Shown piece by piece: positions 55,420 through 64,000 of a stretch of DNA of 64,000 nucleotides (positions are counted from its first letter, which is position 1; each line of letters opens with the position of its first letter). A program made the position numbers and the translations under genes. The notes under the pieces were generated by a model that saw only the letters and a list, made by a program, of their open reading frames with translations, was not told the origin of the DNA and made no database searches. The stretch is from assembly GCA_964019695.1 (NCBI GenBank), contig OZ026524.1:65355066-65419065 (forward strand), read 5' to 3'. This DNA is from Loripinus fragilis. Taxonomy: Eukaryota > Mollusca > Bivalvia > Lucinida > Lucinidae.

Positions 55420-55765
55420 ATAGTGAGTATGATCAGGAAATACCACAATCACAAAGCGCAGACAACCCCGTGGCACCGCGAGGAAGAGCCTCTCAACCAT
55501 CACGAGACACCAGAAAGACAAATAAAGCAAAACAACCAGCTCTCTCTTCCCCATCAAGATGATTGCAATACTAGAATGGACATAAAGTAACGTACAACAA
55601 AACATAGAACAATTACAGACTCCCACAATGGGAGTAACAATAAACAAAAAGTCAACAACAACAGAACCACCGCCTTAGAACGGACAGCAGCCCAAGCCAC
55701 CGGGGGCTTAAATGCATTTTTACAGGTACCAAATCTTCGCCCTAGATTCTGCTCTTCTTGAATTA
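55420..55765 (+). repeat. Family C repeat, near full copy
   Basis: It opens 'agtgagtatgatcaggaaat', then ccgtggcaccgcgaggaaga, 'tcccacaatgggagtaaca', ccgccttagaacggacagca and 'aaatcttcgccctagattct'. It is the reverse of 12.1 and 24.75 kb. Confidence 0.8.
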
Positions 55766-56145
55766 CAAGAAATGTTCAGCTCGCATGGAGGCCATCTAAC
55801 TAATGCAATGTATCATCATGGAGAAACACTCTAATCAAACTAACGCACCATGATAAAACAAAGAAAAGGGCTCATGACTCCAAGATAGTCAGAGCTAAAG
55901 AAAACCTCAAGTTGAGCCACGGTGGGTCCAGCTACAGATAAGCAACAGGCACCAACCCACCGATTAAAGTTTTACGTCAGAGCCGTCATAGAGTCCGAGG
56001 CCTGACCCACCGTCGTGCAATTAAAGAGGAAACCATAGTTGAGGGCCCAGTCAGATCTTGGTCCAAATTGTTTGTAAAAAATGCTACGAATGTACATAAG
56101 CTGAGGACAGAGTGTGCGACGATGCCGTGACTGGCGTGTAGAAAC

Positions 56146-56412
56146 TCATGCGCGGATCCAGAGGGGGGAGGGGGTCGGACCACCACCTGAAAATTACAAA
56201 AATATTAACAATACTGGTCTTGATACCCTCACAAAAACAAGCCAGCATGCAATGTTAGGCCATCATCTGCTCGCTGGCGAAACGCAGTTTCAATGGCGTT
56301 TCGTTGGCGGACCGATGATTGCCCGCTTTGGATCCTCTCTTCTCTCAACTAAAAAAAGCGTTGTCTGCGTTGGGCCCCTCTGACAAAACTTTCTGGGTCC
56401 ACGCATGAGATT
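56146..56412 (-). mobile_element. GGATCC-ended element, reverse copy
   Basis: The left end catgcgcggatccagagggg and the right end 'ctttctgggtccacgcatg' enclose the central ctcgctggcgaaacgcagtt / ggcgtttcgttggcggacc palindrome (about 56,268-56,312). Confidence 0.78.
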
Positions 56413-56570
56413 AGATTACCAAGTCGATACAACAATAGTTGAAAGACTATTAAAGTGACAACCAATGTTCCACGTTTGTGTAACCTGGGTAATGACATTT
56501 TGTGTTAAGTCTTAATTATTTTCGCATGACGATTATGATAGACTTACATGTAATTTTTATTTTCCCACAG

Positions 56571-56778
56571 CTTCTGGCGTAGAAACAAAAAGATAGGACA
56601 GATAACTCTCGCTTTAGAAAACTTCGACTGCACCTTCGAGACATCAATGTGGTGCCGGATCCAGACAGACAAGAACAAGATTCCGGATGGTGAACTGTTT
56701 AAAATCATCTCGCCAGACAATTCACAAAACATAGTTGTACGTAAACGACCATCTTTCCTCGCGAGTAAATCCATGTAG
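56571..56778 (+). CDS. C2-domain protein, final coding exon
   Basis: Acceptor ttcccacag|C; the first base completes codon 411 (AG+C, Ser). The frame continues FWRRNKKIGQITLALENFDC, the last strands of the C2 domain (to about residue 440), then a short tail ending RPSFLASKSM and TAG at 56,776-56,778. Together with exon 1 this gives 1,440 coding bases and 479 residues with no frame break. The join restores the missing half of the C2 fold, which supports the gene model. Confidence 0.82.
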
Positions 56779-56826
56779 TGATCATGCACCTCTCTCCTGG
56801 TAATCCAACAGAATTTAGACAGTCCA

Positions 56827-56969
56827 GGCCTCTAGGTTATAAAACTTTAGTACTGTCTCAAACTAAAAATAAAGCGCATTGATTGGCTTCTTGCATGTGT
56901 CCGCAAGCAGCCAATCATTGCGCTTTATTTTGATTTTGAGCCTGACCTCAAGTTTTATTACCTCGAGGC
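56827..56969. repeat. Foldback with ~65-bp arms; holds the nearest AATAAA
   Basis: ggcctctaggttataaaact ... aataaagcgcattgattggc pairs with its complement 'gccaatcattgcgctttatt ... ataacctcgaggcc'-like text. AATAAA at 56,868-56,873, about 90 bases after the stop codon, is the first poly(A)-signal candidate for the C2 gene and lies in the left arm. Confidence 0.7.
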
Positions 56970-57609
56970 CAGGATAGGATTATAATAATCTATCATAAGT
57001 GTGAGGATAGGATAGAAAACCCCATCCTGAGGAGCCACTTATGCATACGGGACTTTAACGGACATCCAGGTAGCTGCAATGCGGAAGCGGTAATAGGGAA
57101 TTACAATGGAAGGTGTTAGTTTTTATACTATATCTTTTGAAATTATAAAAGCAGAATTCCTGTGCAAACAAATGTTTTACCTAAATATCTCACGATTATT
57201 CTGGTATATTTTTTATGAAAATCTCTTTGCAAACTCTTTGTCCTTTTTGATGGTTTTTGATAGAACCCTAAGAATGATTTAATTATATAGTAAAACAGGC
57301 TTTTTAAGATCTGCTCATTGGTAGATATTCGGTCATAGTTTTTAAAGTATTCAATATATTTTCTCTGTGCAAGCGGTGCACTGTGCTCAGTTTAATTGCG
57401 AACAAATTGGTATAATTTTCATACAATTAAAATAAAATTTGATGTAGCCTTTTTAAATTTTCCTGGTACAACCCCTTTGACTTTTCCACAAGCTATCCAC
57501 GCATTTAGATGTATAATCTATTTTTAGAAACAGTATCCAAGGTAACAACAGGTATTGACCACACATACACTTCAGTTATCGCGCGTCTATATCTTAGCTT
57601 TTTTGCAAG
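56970..57609. other. Anonymous DNA
   Basis: No gene or strong repeat was recognised. Confidence 0.35.
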
Positions 57610-57612
57610 TAT

Positions 57613-57695
<83 letters not shown>

Positions 57696-57697
57696 TT
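57610..57697 (+). repeat. (TTTA)n microsatellite, ~22 units
   Basis: An uninterrupted TTTA/ATTT repeat of about 88 bp, ending in ttaattct. It keeps an open frame (YLFI repeats) that has no coding meaning. Confidence 0.95.
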
Positions 57698-58443
57698 AAT
57701 TCTATAAAGTTGCGTCTGATCAGGGTACGCACTGTTTGCATTAAGAATATTCCATTAAAAGTTGGAAAAAAATACCACCCAACTTAATACAGAAAGGATT
57801 GGCCCAAATGACAAGAGCGAGAAATTCTATTAACCTAAATTGGTTAAAATTCTTCACTTGCTAATGGCTCGGACCCGAGCTAGTAGCGATAATTTTGGTA
57901 CATATAGTGTCGATCTAGATCAGGCCCGAAAAGCGTCGAACTGATCTAAATACATACTGTTTGAGTAGAGAAATTTTGACACTGTGTTGGTATTAATGAA
58001 ATAAAAGGCATAAAAGATTTTGAAATATTGTTTCAAATGCCCATTTAAATAGGAACAGCAGATAACAAGATAGCCGGCAAAATTACCCAGCATGCAAAGA
58101 GTTAAATTACTACCAATTATTGAATGCTAAAATTGGCGACGTTTGGCGGGGGTCTATTATTGGTGTAAAAACTGTGAACTTGTCAATTACTACTAGAATA
58201 TAATTACTGCTCAAACATTAGCTCAAATAAACTTTGTTCTTCGGCGTCTGATCAGGGTCTACACGGTTTCTTATAAAATGTTCTATTAAAATCTGAATAA
58301 AAAATTATAAATACCATCATACAACCCTTGGTTCAGAAATGGACTGCACCAACTGATAAGATAGGGAAATTCCATATGGCTTAAATGGGTAATATTTCTA
58401 TTTCTTATATTATGAAAGTACAGCGTTAATTGTATAATATAAA
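57698..58443. repeat. D-like flank: two 'gcgtctgatcagggt' repeats
   Basis: 'gcgtctgatcagggt' at about 57,712 and 58,244 is followed each time by a related block (tattaaaat.tgaataaa, ataccacc/ataccatc, aaatg.act...). It resembles 39.77-39.9 and 48.04-48.16 kb in the D repeats. Confidence 0.55.
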
Positions 58444-58678
58444 TGAGCCATGACATGTGTTTCCAACAATGTGACATTTTGACAGTAGACTCAGACAAGC
58501 CTGTGTAGCATCCTTTTAAGCTGAGAAACTCTAAATGATGTTCAGTCAGAAGCTTAACACTCATAGAATGTTCAGGCGACTAGCAATGGCTCTGATCAGA
58601 CAGCGCGTGTGCGCAGGCTGATCTGAGGCCTTGCTGGTCGCACATACATTATTGTTGGAAATCTCCTGCCGCGGCTCA
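58444..58678. mobile_element. GAGCC.CGACATG MITE, copy 2
   Basis: The ends tgagccatgacatgtgtttc and ggaaatctcctgccgcggct are inverted repeats. The hairpin core is ggctctgatcagacagcgcg with its diverged complement. It matches 23.91-24.12 kb. Confidence 0.75.
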
Positions 58679-60819
58679 AATAATAATAATTCAGCTGGCA
58701 TCATTATTTACAAGTATGTTATATCAGAAGCTTGAAATATTTTTGACTTTTAAGAATGCAAACATTGCAGACGTAAATGAAATGCCACAGAACGCAGGCG
58801 CCTAATTCGGGTCTTCACTGATCGCATATAAATCCATTTGTTTATTGTGGATAAGCCGATAAACAAAGAATAACAGATCAACACGCCGTATGGACCCCAT
58901 ACAGTTGATTTTTATTGCATGCGTGTGTTTTCTCATCTTTTTTTCTTTCTTTCTTTTAAATTTTACTTTTTAAAAAAATGTTTTTAGATATACGATATAC
59001 CATCTGTTGAAATCTAAAAAAAATCGCGTATTTTGCCGTGTCTGATCTGGGTCCATTTCGTTTGGAGAAAATTGATATTCTGGCTTTGGCTACGCTAGCA
59101 TGGGCATTTATCAGGGGCAGTTGTGCATGTGCGATAAGTTCCAACATGGGCGTTTATCAGGGGCATGTGCAGATCAGGATCAAGATTTTGTCGGGCCTGA
59201 TCTAGGTCCACGCTGTTTGCAATACAAGCAGTAACTCCACCCTTCACCGAGAGACGCATCATGGTCTGGATCGAATTGGCTATCGTAGATTGTTTATTAT
59301 TTTATATTTTATCTAGAAAGCACCGTTTAATCAGGGTCTTCACTGTTCGCTTTCAGATGGTTCCTCTTAAAGTTCAATAAAATTTAAAAACCGACACCAA
59401 CAGCTGTAAAATTTGAATTGAACCCGTCCGATTGATAAATGGAAACGTTCGGCTTAAATCTGGCGAAAATACAGCAGATCTATCTGCATTAACATTGGTC
59501 AAGCAATGATCAGACTGTGTCTAAGCAAAGCGTACAAGAAAAAAAACTGGATTTATTCATCTTGACCCAATTTGTTATGAAATGTAATGAAACTATACTT
59601 AATTTATGCTTGTTTCATTTGATGCCTATCTGATGTACACTCTGATCAATGTGCGATGCACACGCGCAGAAAATTTTGGCATCTTATAGTAATGATCAAC
59701 CCGAGAATAGTGATGTTAACCGAGGCGAATATAAATATTCTTTAAATATTGTATAAATAAATGAAAAAATAAATAAATGATAATCTGTTTCACTATAAAA
59801 ACATTCTAACAGTCTAGTGGATCAAACGCCTTTAGCTATGCATGATTACTATGGTGACTCTGCCACCTGCTAAGGGATTAAAATACAGGTAGTGTCCTGG
59901 CAGAATGAGATACGAACACTCGATGTCCTCCAAAGTTCGACATGGTATCACGAGGTTTGCCGAGTGATGACAAACGAGGATCACGAGGATGAATTTTTCT
60001 ATCCCACCCTCACACGAATAATGGCTTCTTTTTCTCGCCCACCACTAAATACCTCATATTATATTGGGGAAAAAACGTGAAAAAGACTTCCAGTACATCT
60101 TGAATACGCTGAAATGCGACATGGTGACTTCATTTTAACATTTCATGTACAATGCCGTCACGGAACGACGTGCCGCAATCGTGCGGCTGTCCGTTTTTAT
60201 CTTTCCCTAGGGCTGGTACGGATATGTGAGATAGAAATATCTCACATCGGTAAAAACAATGGAAATCCCGATCTGCTGTGGGAGAAAATGTTGCTAGCAG
60301 CATACATATGATTGCCCTTTTATCTCAGGTTAGTATGTGTGTGATATCAACTTTACAGTTGGACAGTGAAGATCCAGACCACAAGCAGACTTTTACATGT
60401 ATATTGATATTTAGTAATTGCAATGGTACACCAGAATAATGTACACTGTCAGAAGGAAATTGACTGGAATCAGGTGACTATTTAAGAGCATATTATGATG
60501 ACTCTTTCCCTATATTGCCACGTTATACTTGATTAAGAGGATACACACAATCGTGTGTTCAAACAAGGACTATAGTGTTTCCAGAACTCCAGTGACCCCC
60601 GTTTTTTGCTAATTATTCTTTAATGGTGATTTTAATTGAAAAATAAATTAGAGAAATGAATTTAGATATAGACCGCGTAATTAAATTAATTTTTTCCACA
60701 TAAATGTGAGTTTTTGTATAGGCTGGGATTAGATGGAATTTTGGTGTGTTTTTGCCGCTCCTCTTTGAATTAGTCCCCAAGTGAACCTAATGATATAAAT
60801 AAAACATGGCTTATACGGG
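58679..60819. other. Mostly anonymous DNA
   Basis: Palindrome-family half sites ('gatctaggtccacgctgttt' at about 59,200; 'atcagggtcttcactgttcg' at about 59,328) occur. A perfect hairpin gtgagatagaaatatctcac lies near 60,226. Open frames at 59,892-60,080 and 60,114-60,311 have no recognised domain. Confidence 0.4.
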
Positions 60820-61050
60820 TCAGTGGAGGTAATTCGCCAGTCCTACAGATAAGAGTGCGTAACAGAAAATTATTTTTTCCTATTTCTCAACCAAAATATA
60901 TTTGCAAAAAATATTTGGTGTGTACTTAAAACAACCGTCTCGATGATACGGTTCTTTTGAGCACCCAAAACACGTGTTTGAACTGATGAAGACAGTCGCA
61001 ACTTCACGCTAAAATTGCTTAACTGGCCCAATATTCGTGCATCATAGCAA
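60820..61050 (-). repeat. Single unit of the 169-bp repeat family
   Basis: 'acagataagagtgcgtaac', 'acaaccgtctcgatgatacg' and 'tcttttgagcacccaaaaca' match the units at 4.63-5.24 kb, strongly diverged. Confidence 0.5.
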
Positions 61051-61721
61051 TGCAAATATACCACGTGTATCTATTGGGGTACACATGGGTATATTCACAA
61101 GGAAAAACAACTAAGTTATTCTTTTGTACAGGAGATCTGGGCTTCATTTACAAATAAGGGCGTCTCCCAAAAATAAGGTTTAGTTACGCGGTGTGCATTT
61201 AAATCCACATGCTAAGTGCCGTTCTTCTAAGTTCGATTTATAGCTGTTTAAAAAAAGAAAAACGGGGGTCACTTAAATTCTGGAAACACATTATCTGTTT
61301 AGACGTTGGTGTAGAAAGTCCCTGGTTAAAACAACAGTGTGTTTACGTACATTCCAAGAACTCAAACCTGAGTTAGTTTGTCTTGTTTACAAGAGGTGTT
61401 TCATGTTTATTTGAACAAATTTGAAATTGCCGTTACTCATTTATTTCTCGTTATATTAAGTAATAATTGATTTCCATGGGTTAGTCTGAGCTGCAGAAAT
61501 ACGCAATCATCAAGAAAATAGTTCTTAATTTTTATTTTCTGGTTTGAAACATTCTCTGAAGATGAGTATTCAAATTTTAAGCGTATAAAAATGCTGTCTG
61601 AAACGAAATGTACTAAGTCTTTCTAGAACAATTTCTCTAAAAGATATGAAGTTTTTCTCTTGGAACCTTTTATATATTGTACATAGATAATTAAAGTATG
61701 TTCTGTTAGAAACAAAAATAG

Positions 61722-61920
61722 GGAGCGCAGTGGCTCAGTGGTAGAGTGCTTGACTCGAGACCGAAGGGCCGCGGGTTCGAGCCTCACCGTCGTCACTGCG
61801 TTGTGGTCCTTGAGCAACACACATTTATCCTAGCTTAGTACTGGTTCAACCCAGGAAGACCGTCCCGCATAACTGAGAGATTGTTGAGTGGACGTAAAGA
61901 ATCAAATCAAACAAACAAAA
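61722..61920 (+). repeat. tRNA-derived SINE, full length
   Basis: The head is gggagcgcagtggctcagtg with an intact A box, and the B box GGTTCGAGCC lies at about 61,773. The body is tttatcctagcttagtactg and the end gtggacgtaaagaatcaaat followed by CAAACAAA. It is the best copy of this family in the window. Confidence 0.9.
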
Positions 61921-62261
61921 CTGTTAGAAAATAAAGCATTCCAGTTGGATATTTACTTTTTGGAAGCGACTTGAACATCAATTTTTAGGCTTTACAGTTT
62001 CCATAGCAACACTAAATTGTATGCAAAATACTCAAATGCAATATTTGGTGATCAGTTTTATCGACAATAGATACTTAAAATATCTAAAAAATTGATTCGG
62101 CAGTGAGTTTTGAGAATTTGTTTTTCAAACTTCTTCCAAGACACATTTTATACATGAGATACCCATTTGACCTGTATGGAAGAACTTATTAAGCCCAGTT
62201 TCCAAGCAAAAACAGGCACACATAGGCTGTTTCTCATTTTAATAATAGACTGGAGGGGATG

Positions 62262-62400
62262 GACAGGGGGGGGGGGCGGGGGTACGGGGATAGAGGGTGC
62301 GGAATCGGGGGTAGAGGGGGCGGAATCGGGGGTAGAGGGGGCGGGAAGCGGGAGTAGAGGGGGCGGGAAGAGGGGCAATTGTGGGCGGGGGTCTGGAAAA
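62262..62400 (+). repeat. G-rich minisatellite, ~21-bp units
   Basis: Units of the type ggggtagagggggcggaatc repeat about five times after a run of 12 G. There are many G runs of 3 or more, so the plus strand could form G-quadruplexes. Open frames on both strands (Gly-rich; Pro-rich) are by-products. Confidence 0.85.
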
Positions 62401-63160
62401 TTGGAGGGCGAAATTGCTTTTTTTACTAGAAAATTCATAAAAAATGATTCATAACGATACTCTTTAAGACCTTTAAGTCATATAAGGGCCTAGAAGGACG
62501 CAGTTCACTTTCGAGTCTTGTTTCGAGTAATTTCGGGCGTTTTAAAAGTAGCAAACTTGATCGATTGTTTCAGTCTCCGTATTGGATTGTGTCCCTTTGC
62601 TTCTCTTCCTCTTTGAAATGCTTGTTGGAATTTACACATTAAAAACGGCGTTCAGCTGCCGTCGATAACTATTTTATTTATTTCGTCAGGGACGTATATA
62701 TAGCTACCGCTTACGCAAAAACGCATTAGAGTACGTATTAAACCGAAGCTAGTGAATTATTATATGCCAGTTTTATTCCTGGTAACACGTATACAAAGTG
62801 TGTGTAGAAAAGCAATTCTAATCTGCCTAAATCCAATTGTGGCAGGTGTTTCCAATTGTGACAGGTGTTATCATGTTTATGGTGGCATTACTTTCTTTGA
62901 AGGTTCGGCACCCAAAATCGAAGTAAAAAAGAGGCCCTGATTATTTTAAAGATTTTATACTAGAGTGTGTTATATCGTGGCGCGCGGACCGTGATGCCGC
63001 ATTTTCATTTTGTGGCGTCTCATCAGTAGAAATGGTGTCGTGCATTACTACTCTCATCCTTACGGCGTCTCATCTAGGTTATTCATCAGCATACGCTGTT
63101 TTTAAGTGCAGACTATTAATTTAAGGCAAGTTGCGTCCCTGTCCGCGCTAGAGAATGACT

Positions 63161-63165
<5 letters not shown>
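62401..63165. other. Anonymous DNA ahead of a long poly(A)
   Basis: No gene was recognised. The segment 62,980-63,165, ending in the poly(A), could be a retroposed transcript, since 'ggcgtctcatc' occurs twice in it, but I cannot identify a source. Confidence 0.3.

Positions 63166-63206
<41 letters not shown>
63166..63206 (+). repeat. Poly(A), 41 bases
   Basis: An uninterrupted run of 41 A, the longest homopolymer in the window. It could be a retroposon tail or an assembly-sensitive homopolymer. Confidence 0.95.
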
Positions 63207-63208
<2 letters not shown>

Positions 63209-63282
63209 TTCACCGATCTTATAAGGCTGACCTCCATGGTATGCTAGTGTTTTGATCTGTCAAAATATCGATGAATGGCGTA

Positions 63283-63653
63283 TTTTAAAGAGACTAAGTC
63301 TGCAACTATGAACATTTTTCGAAAAATTTTCTTTTCTAAAATTTGTGTTTGTAAAAGTAGAATTAAGTCAAGTTTTCTCAATAAATCTGTTCACTATAGC
63401 TGAAAACTGCATGGAAAAGTGAATTATCTTATAAAAACAGGTGTTTTTTCTCTTGTTGATAATTATTTGCGTCCCTCCAATAATAATAGATGGTTAATTA
63501 ACATAAATGCTGTTGTTTTGATACTAATAATTTGTTAAGATTTACGAAATTGGTAAAATGTATGCCTGAATTTTTTTTACTGTGTTCTTGAAAAAAAGAA
63601 ACATTATTTCTAAAATTAAAAGATCAAAAGTTACAGACTATGCAGCTTTAAAG
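63283..63653. mobile_element. TTTAAAGCTG MITE, copy 2
   Basis: It matches 11.03-11.40 kb nearly throughout ('ctgaaaactgcatggaaaag', 'gtgaattatcttataaaaac', 'ctgttcttgaaaaa'-like). The right end gttacagactatgcagcttt is intact and the left end slightly eroded. Confidence 0.82.
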
Positions 63654-63865
63654 TGACATTCACAAGAATCAAGTATTGAGATTCGTGCTCAAAAGAGTTA
63701 GGCCTACACCCTACAGTGTTCATACTAGAATCTATTTTTCCACAAATGTGAAAGAGTTTTATGAAGGTTCCTTAGAGCATATATCTCGCCAACTAAATAT
63801 CATGCATATGAACCCTTCCTTGTCTCCCTTATAGTTCTTCTAAAACAAATTTTTTACAAGAATAG

Positions 63866-64000
63866 TTAGTGAGTATGATCAGGAAATACCACAATCACAA
63901 ACTGCAGACAAACCCATGGTACCGCGAGGCAGAGCCACACAACAATCACGAGACACCAGGAAGGCAAACTAAGAAAAGCTGCAAAACTAGAATGGACATA
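63866..64000 (+). repeat. Family C repeat, cut by the window end
   Basis: It begins 'agtgagtatgatcaggaaat' and continues tggtaccgcgaggcagagcc, 'tcacgagacaccaggaag', 'aactagaatggacata'. It is the same start as 55.42 kb. Confidence 0.8.

Larger units (their letters stand above)
37641..56570 (+). other. Intron 1 of the C2 gene (18.9 kb), repeat-filled
   Basis: The donor GTATGT at 37,641 and acceptor ttattttcccacag ending 56,570 are both canonical, and the phase matches (2 + 1 bases). The intron holds the R1 and D duplications, SINEs, MITEs and insertions listed separately. No host exon was recognised inside it. Confidence 0.8.

Noticed and set aside
57509..57787. Open frame with YLFI repeats
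   Set aside because: Produced by the TTTA microsatellite, which lacks stops in that frame.
61722..61795. Possible functional tRNA gene
   Set aside because: A and B boxes are present, but the sequence does not close into a tRNA cloverleaf I can support, and it continues into the common SINE body found in several copies.
62148..62454. Pro-rich and Gly-rich open frames on opposite strands
   Set aside because: Both are by-products of the G-rich minisatellite.

Overview
This is a gene-poor, AT-rich stretch of animal nuclear DNA, most likely from a bivalve mollusc. I infer this from the repeats rather than from any marker gene. They include several tRNA-derived SINEs, many short inverted-repeat elements (MITEs), Helitron-like elements with central tandem arrays, and translated repeat signatures (KTCLKRP-like and REKTCLR-like) that I associate from memory with bivalve and other marine invertebrate assemblies. 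Coding signal fills only a few per cent of the window.

Genes. (1) An intact single-exon GMC oxidoreductase (glucose/choline dehydrogenase-like, 603 aa) lies at 28,927-30,738 on the plus strand. Its last residues run into a minisatellite. (2) A two-exon plus-strand gene has coding exons at 36,409-37,640 and 56,571-56,778. It encodes a 479-aa protein with a long disordered N-terminal part and a C-terminal C2 domain of the synaptotagmin/C2CD4 kind. The two exons join in frame across an 18.9-kb intron. (3) One C2H2 zinc-finger exon lies at 4,283-4,487 and belongs to a gene whose other exons were not found. (4) A weak Cys/His-rich open segment lies at about 24.48-24.76 kb. Broken transposon genes are two non-LTR retrotransposon reverse-transcriptase fragments (19.66-20.07 kb and 32.43-33.05 kb) and a mariner transposase pseudogene (33.07-33.90 kb, minus strand).

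Layout. 1-9 kb: two abutting Tc1/mariner-like non-autonomous elements (1.36-2.84 kb), SINEs, short tandem arrays, the zinc-finger exon and hairpin elements. 9.4-11.5 kb: a 2.1-kb element with a 144-bp tandem array and a Helitron-like 3' hairpin. 11.7-18.4 kb: more MITEs, then a 5.3-kb structure with divergent ~0.8-kb inverted arms around a very regular 188-bp tandem array. 18.6-28.4 kb: MITEs, SINEs and the first reverse-transcriptase fragment. 28.4-33.9 kb: the GMC gene bracketed by two direct copies of a 360-bp hairpin element, then LINE and mariner remains. 34-36.2 kb: SINE and tandem repeats. 36.3-57 kb: the C2-domain gene, whose intron holds a diverged duplication (39.35-43.5 and 46.8-52.3 kb) with nested insertions. 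The cleanest is a 984-bp element at 51,241-52,224 with an 8-bp target duplication and a visible empty site in the other copy. 57-64 kb: MITEs, a TTTA microsatellite, a SINE, a G-rich minisatellite and a 41-base poly(A).

The two intact genes show no functional link; the density of nested, non-autonomous DNA elements is the main story. Repeat family names used here (GGATCC element, P1, family B, family C, D, R1) are labels of convenience, not database names.
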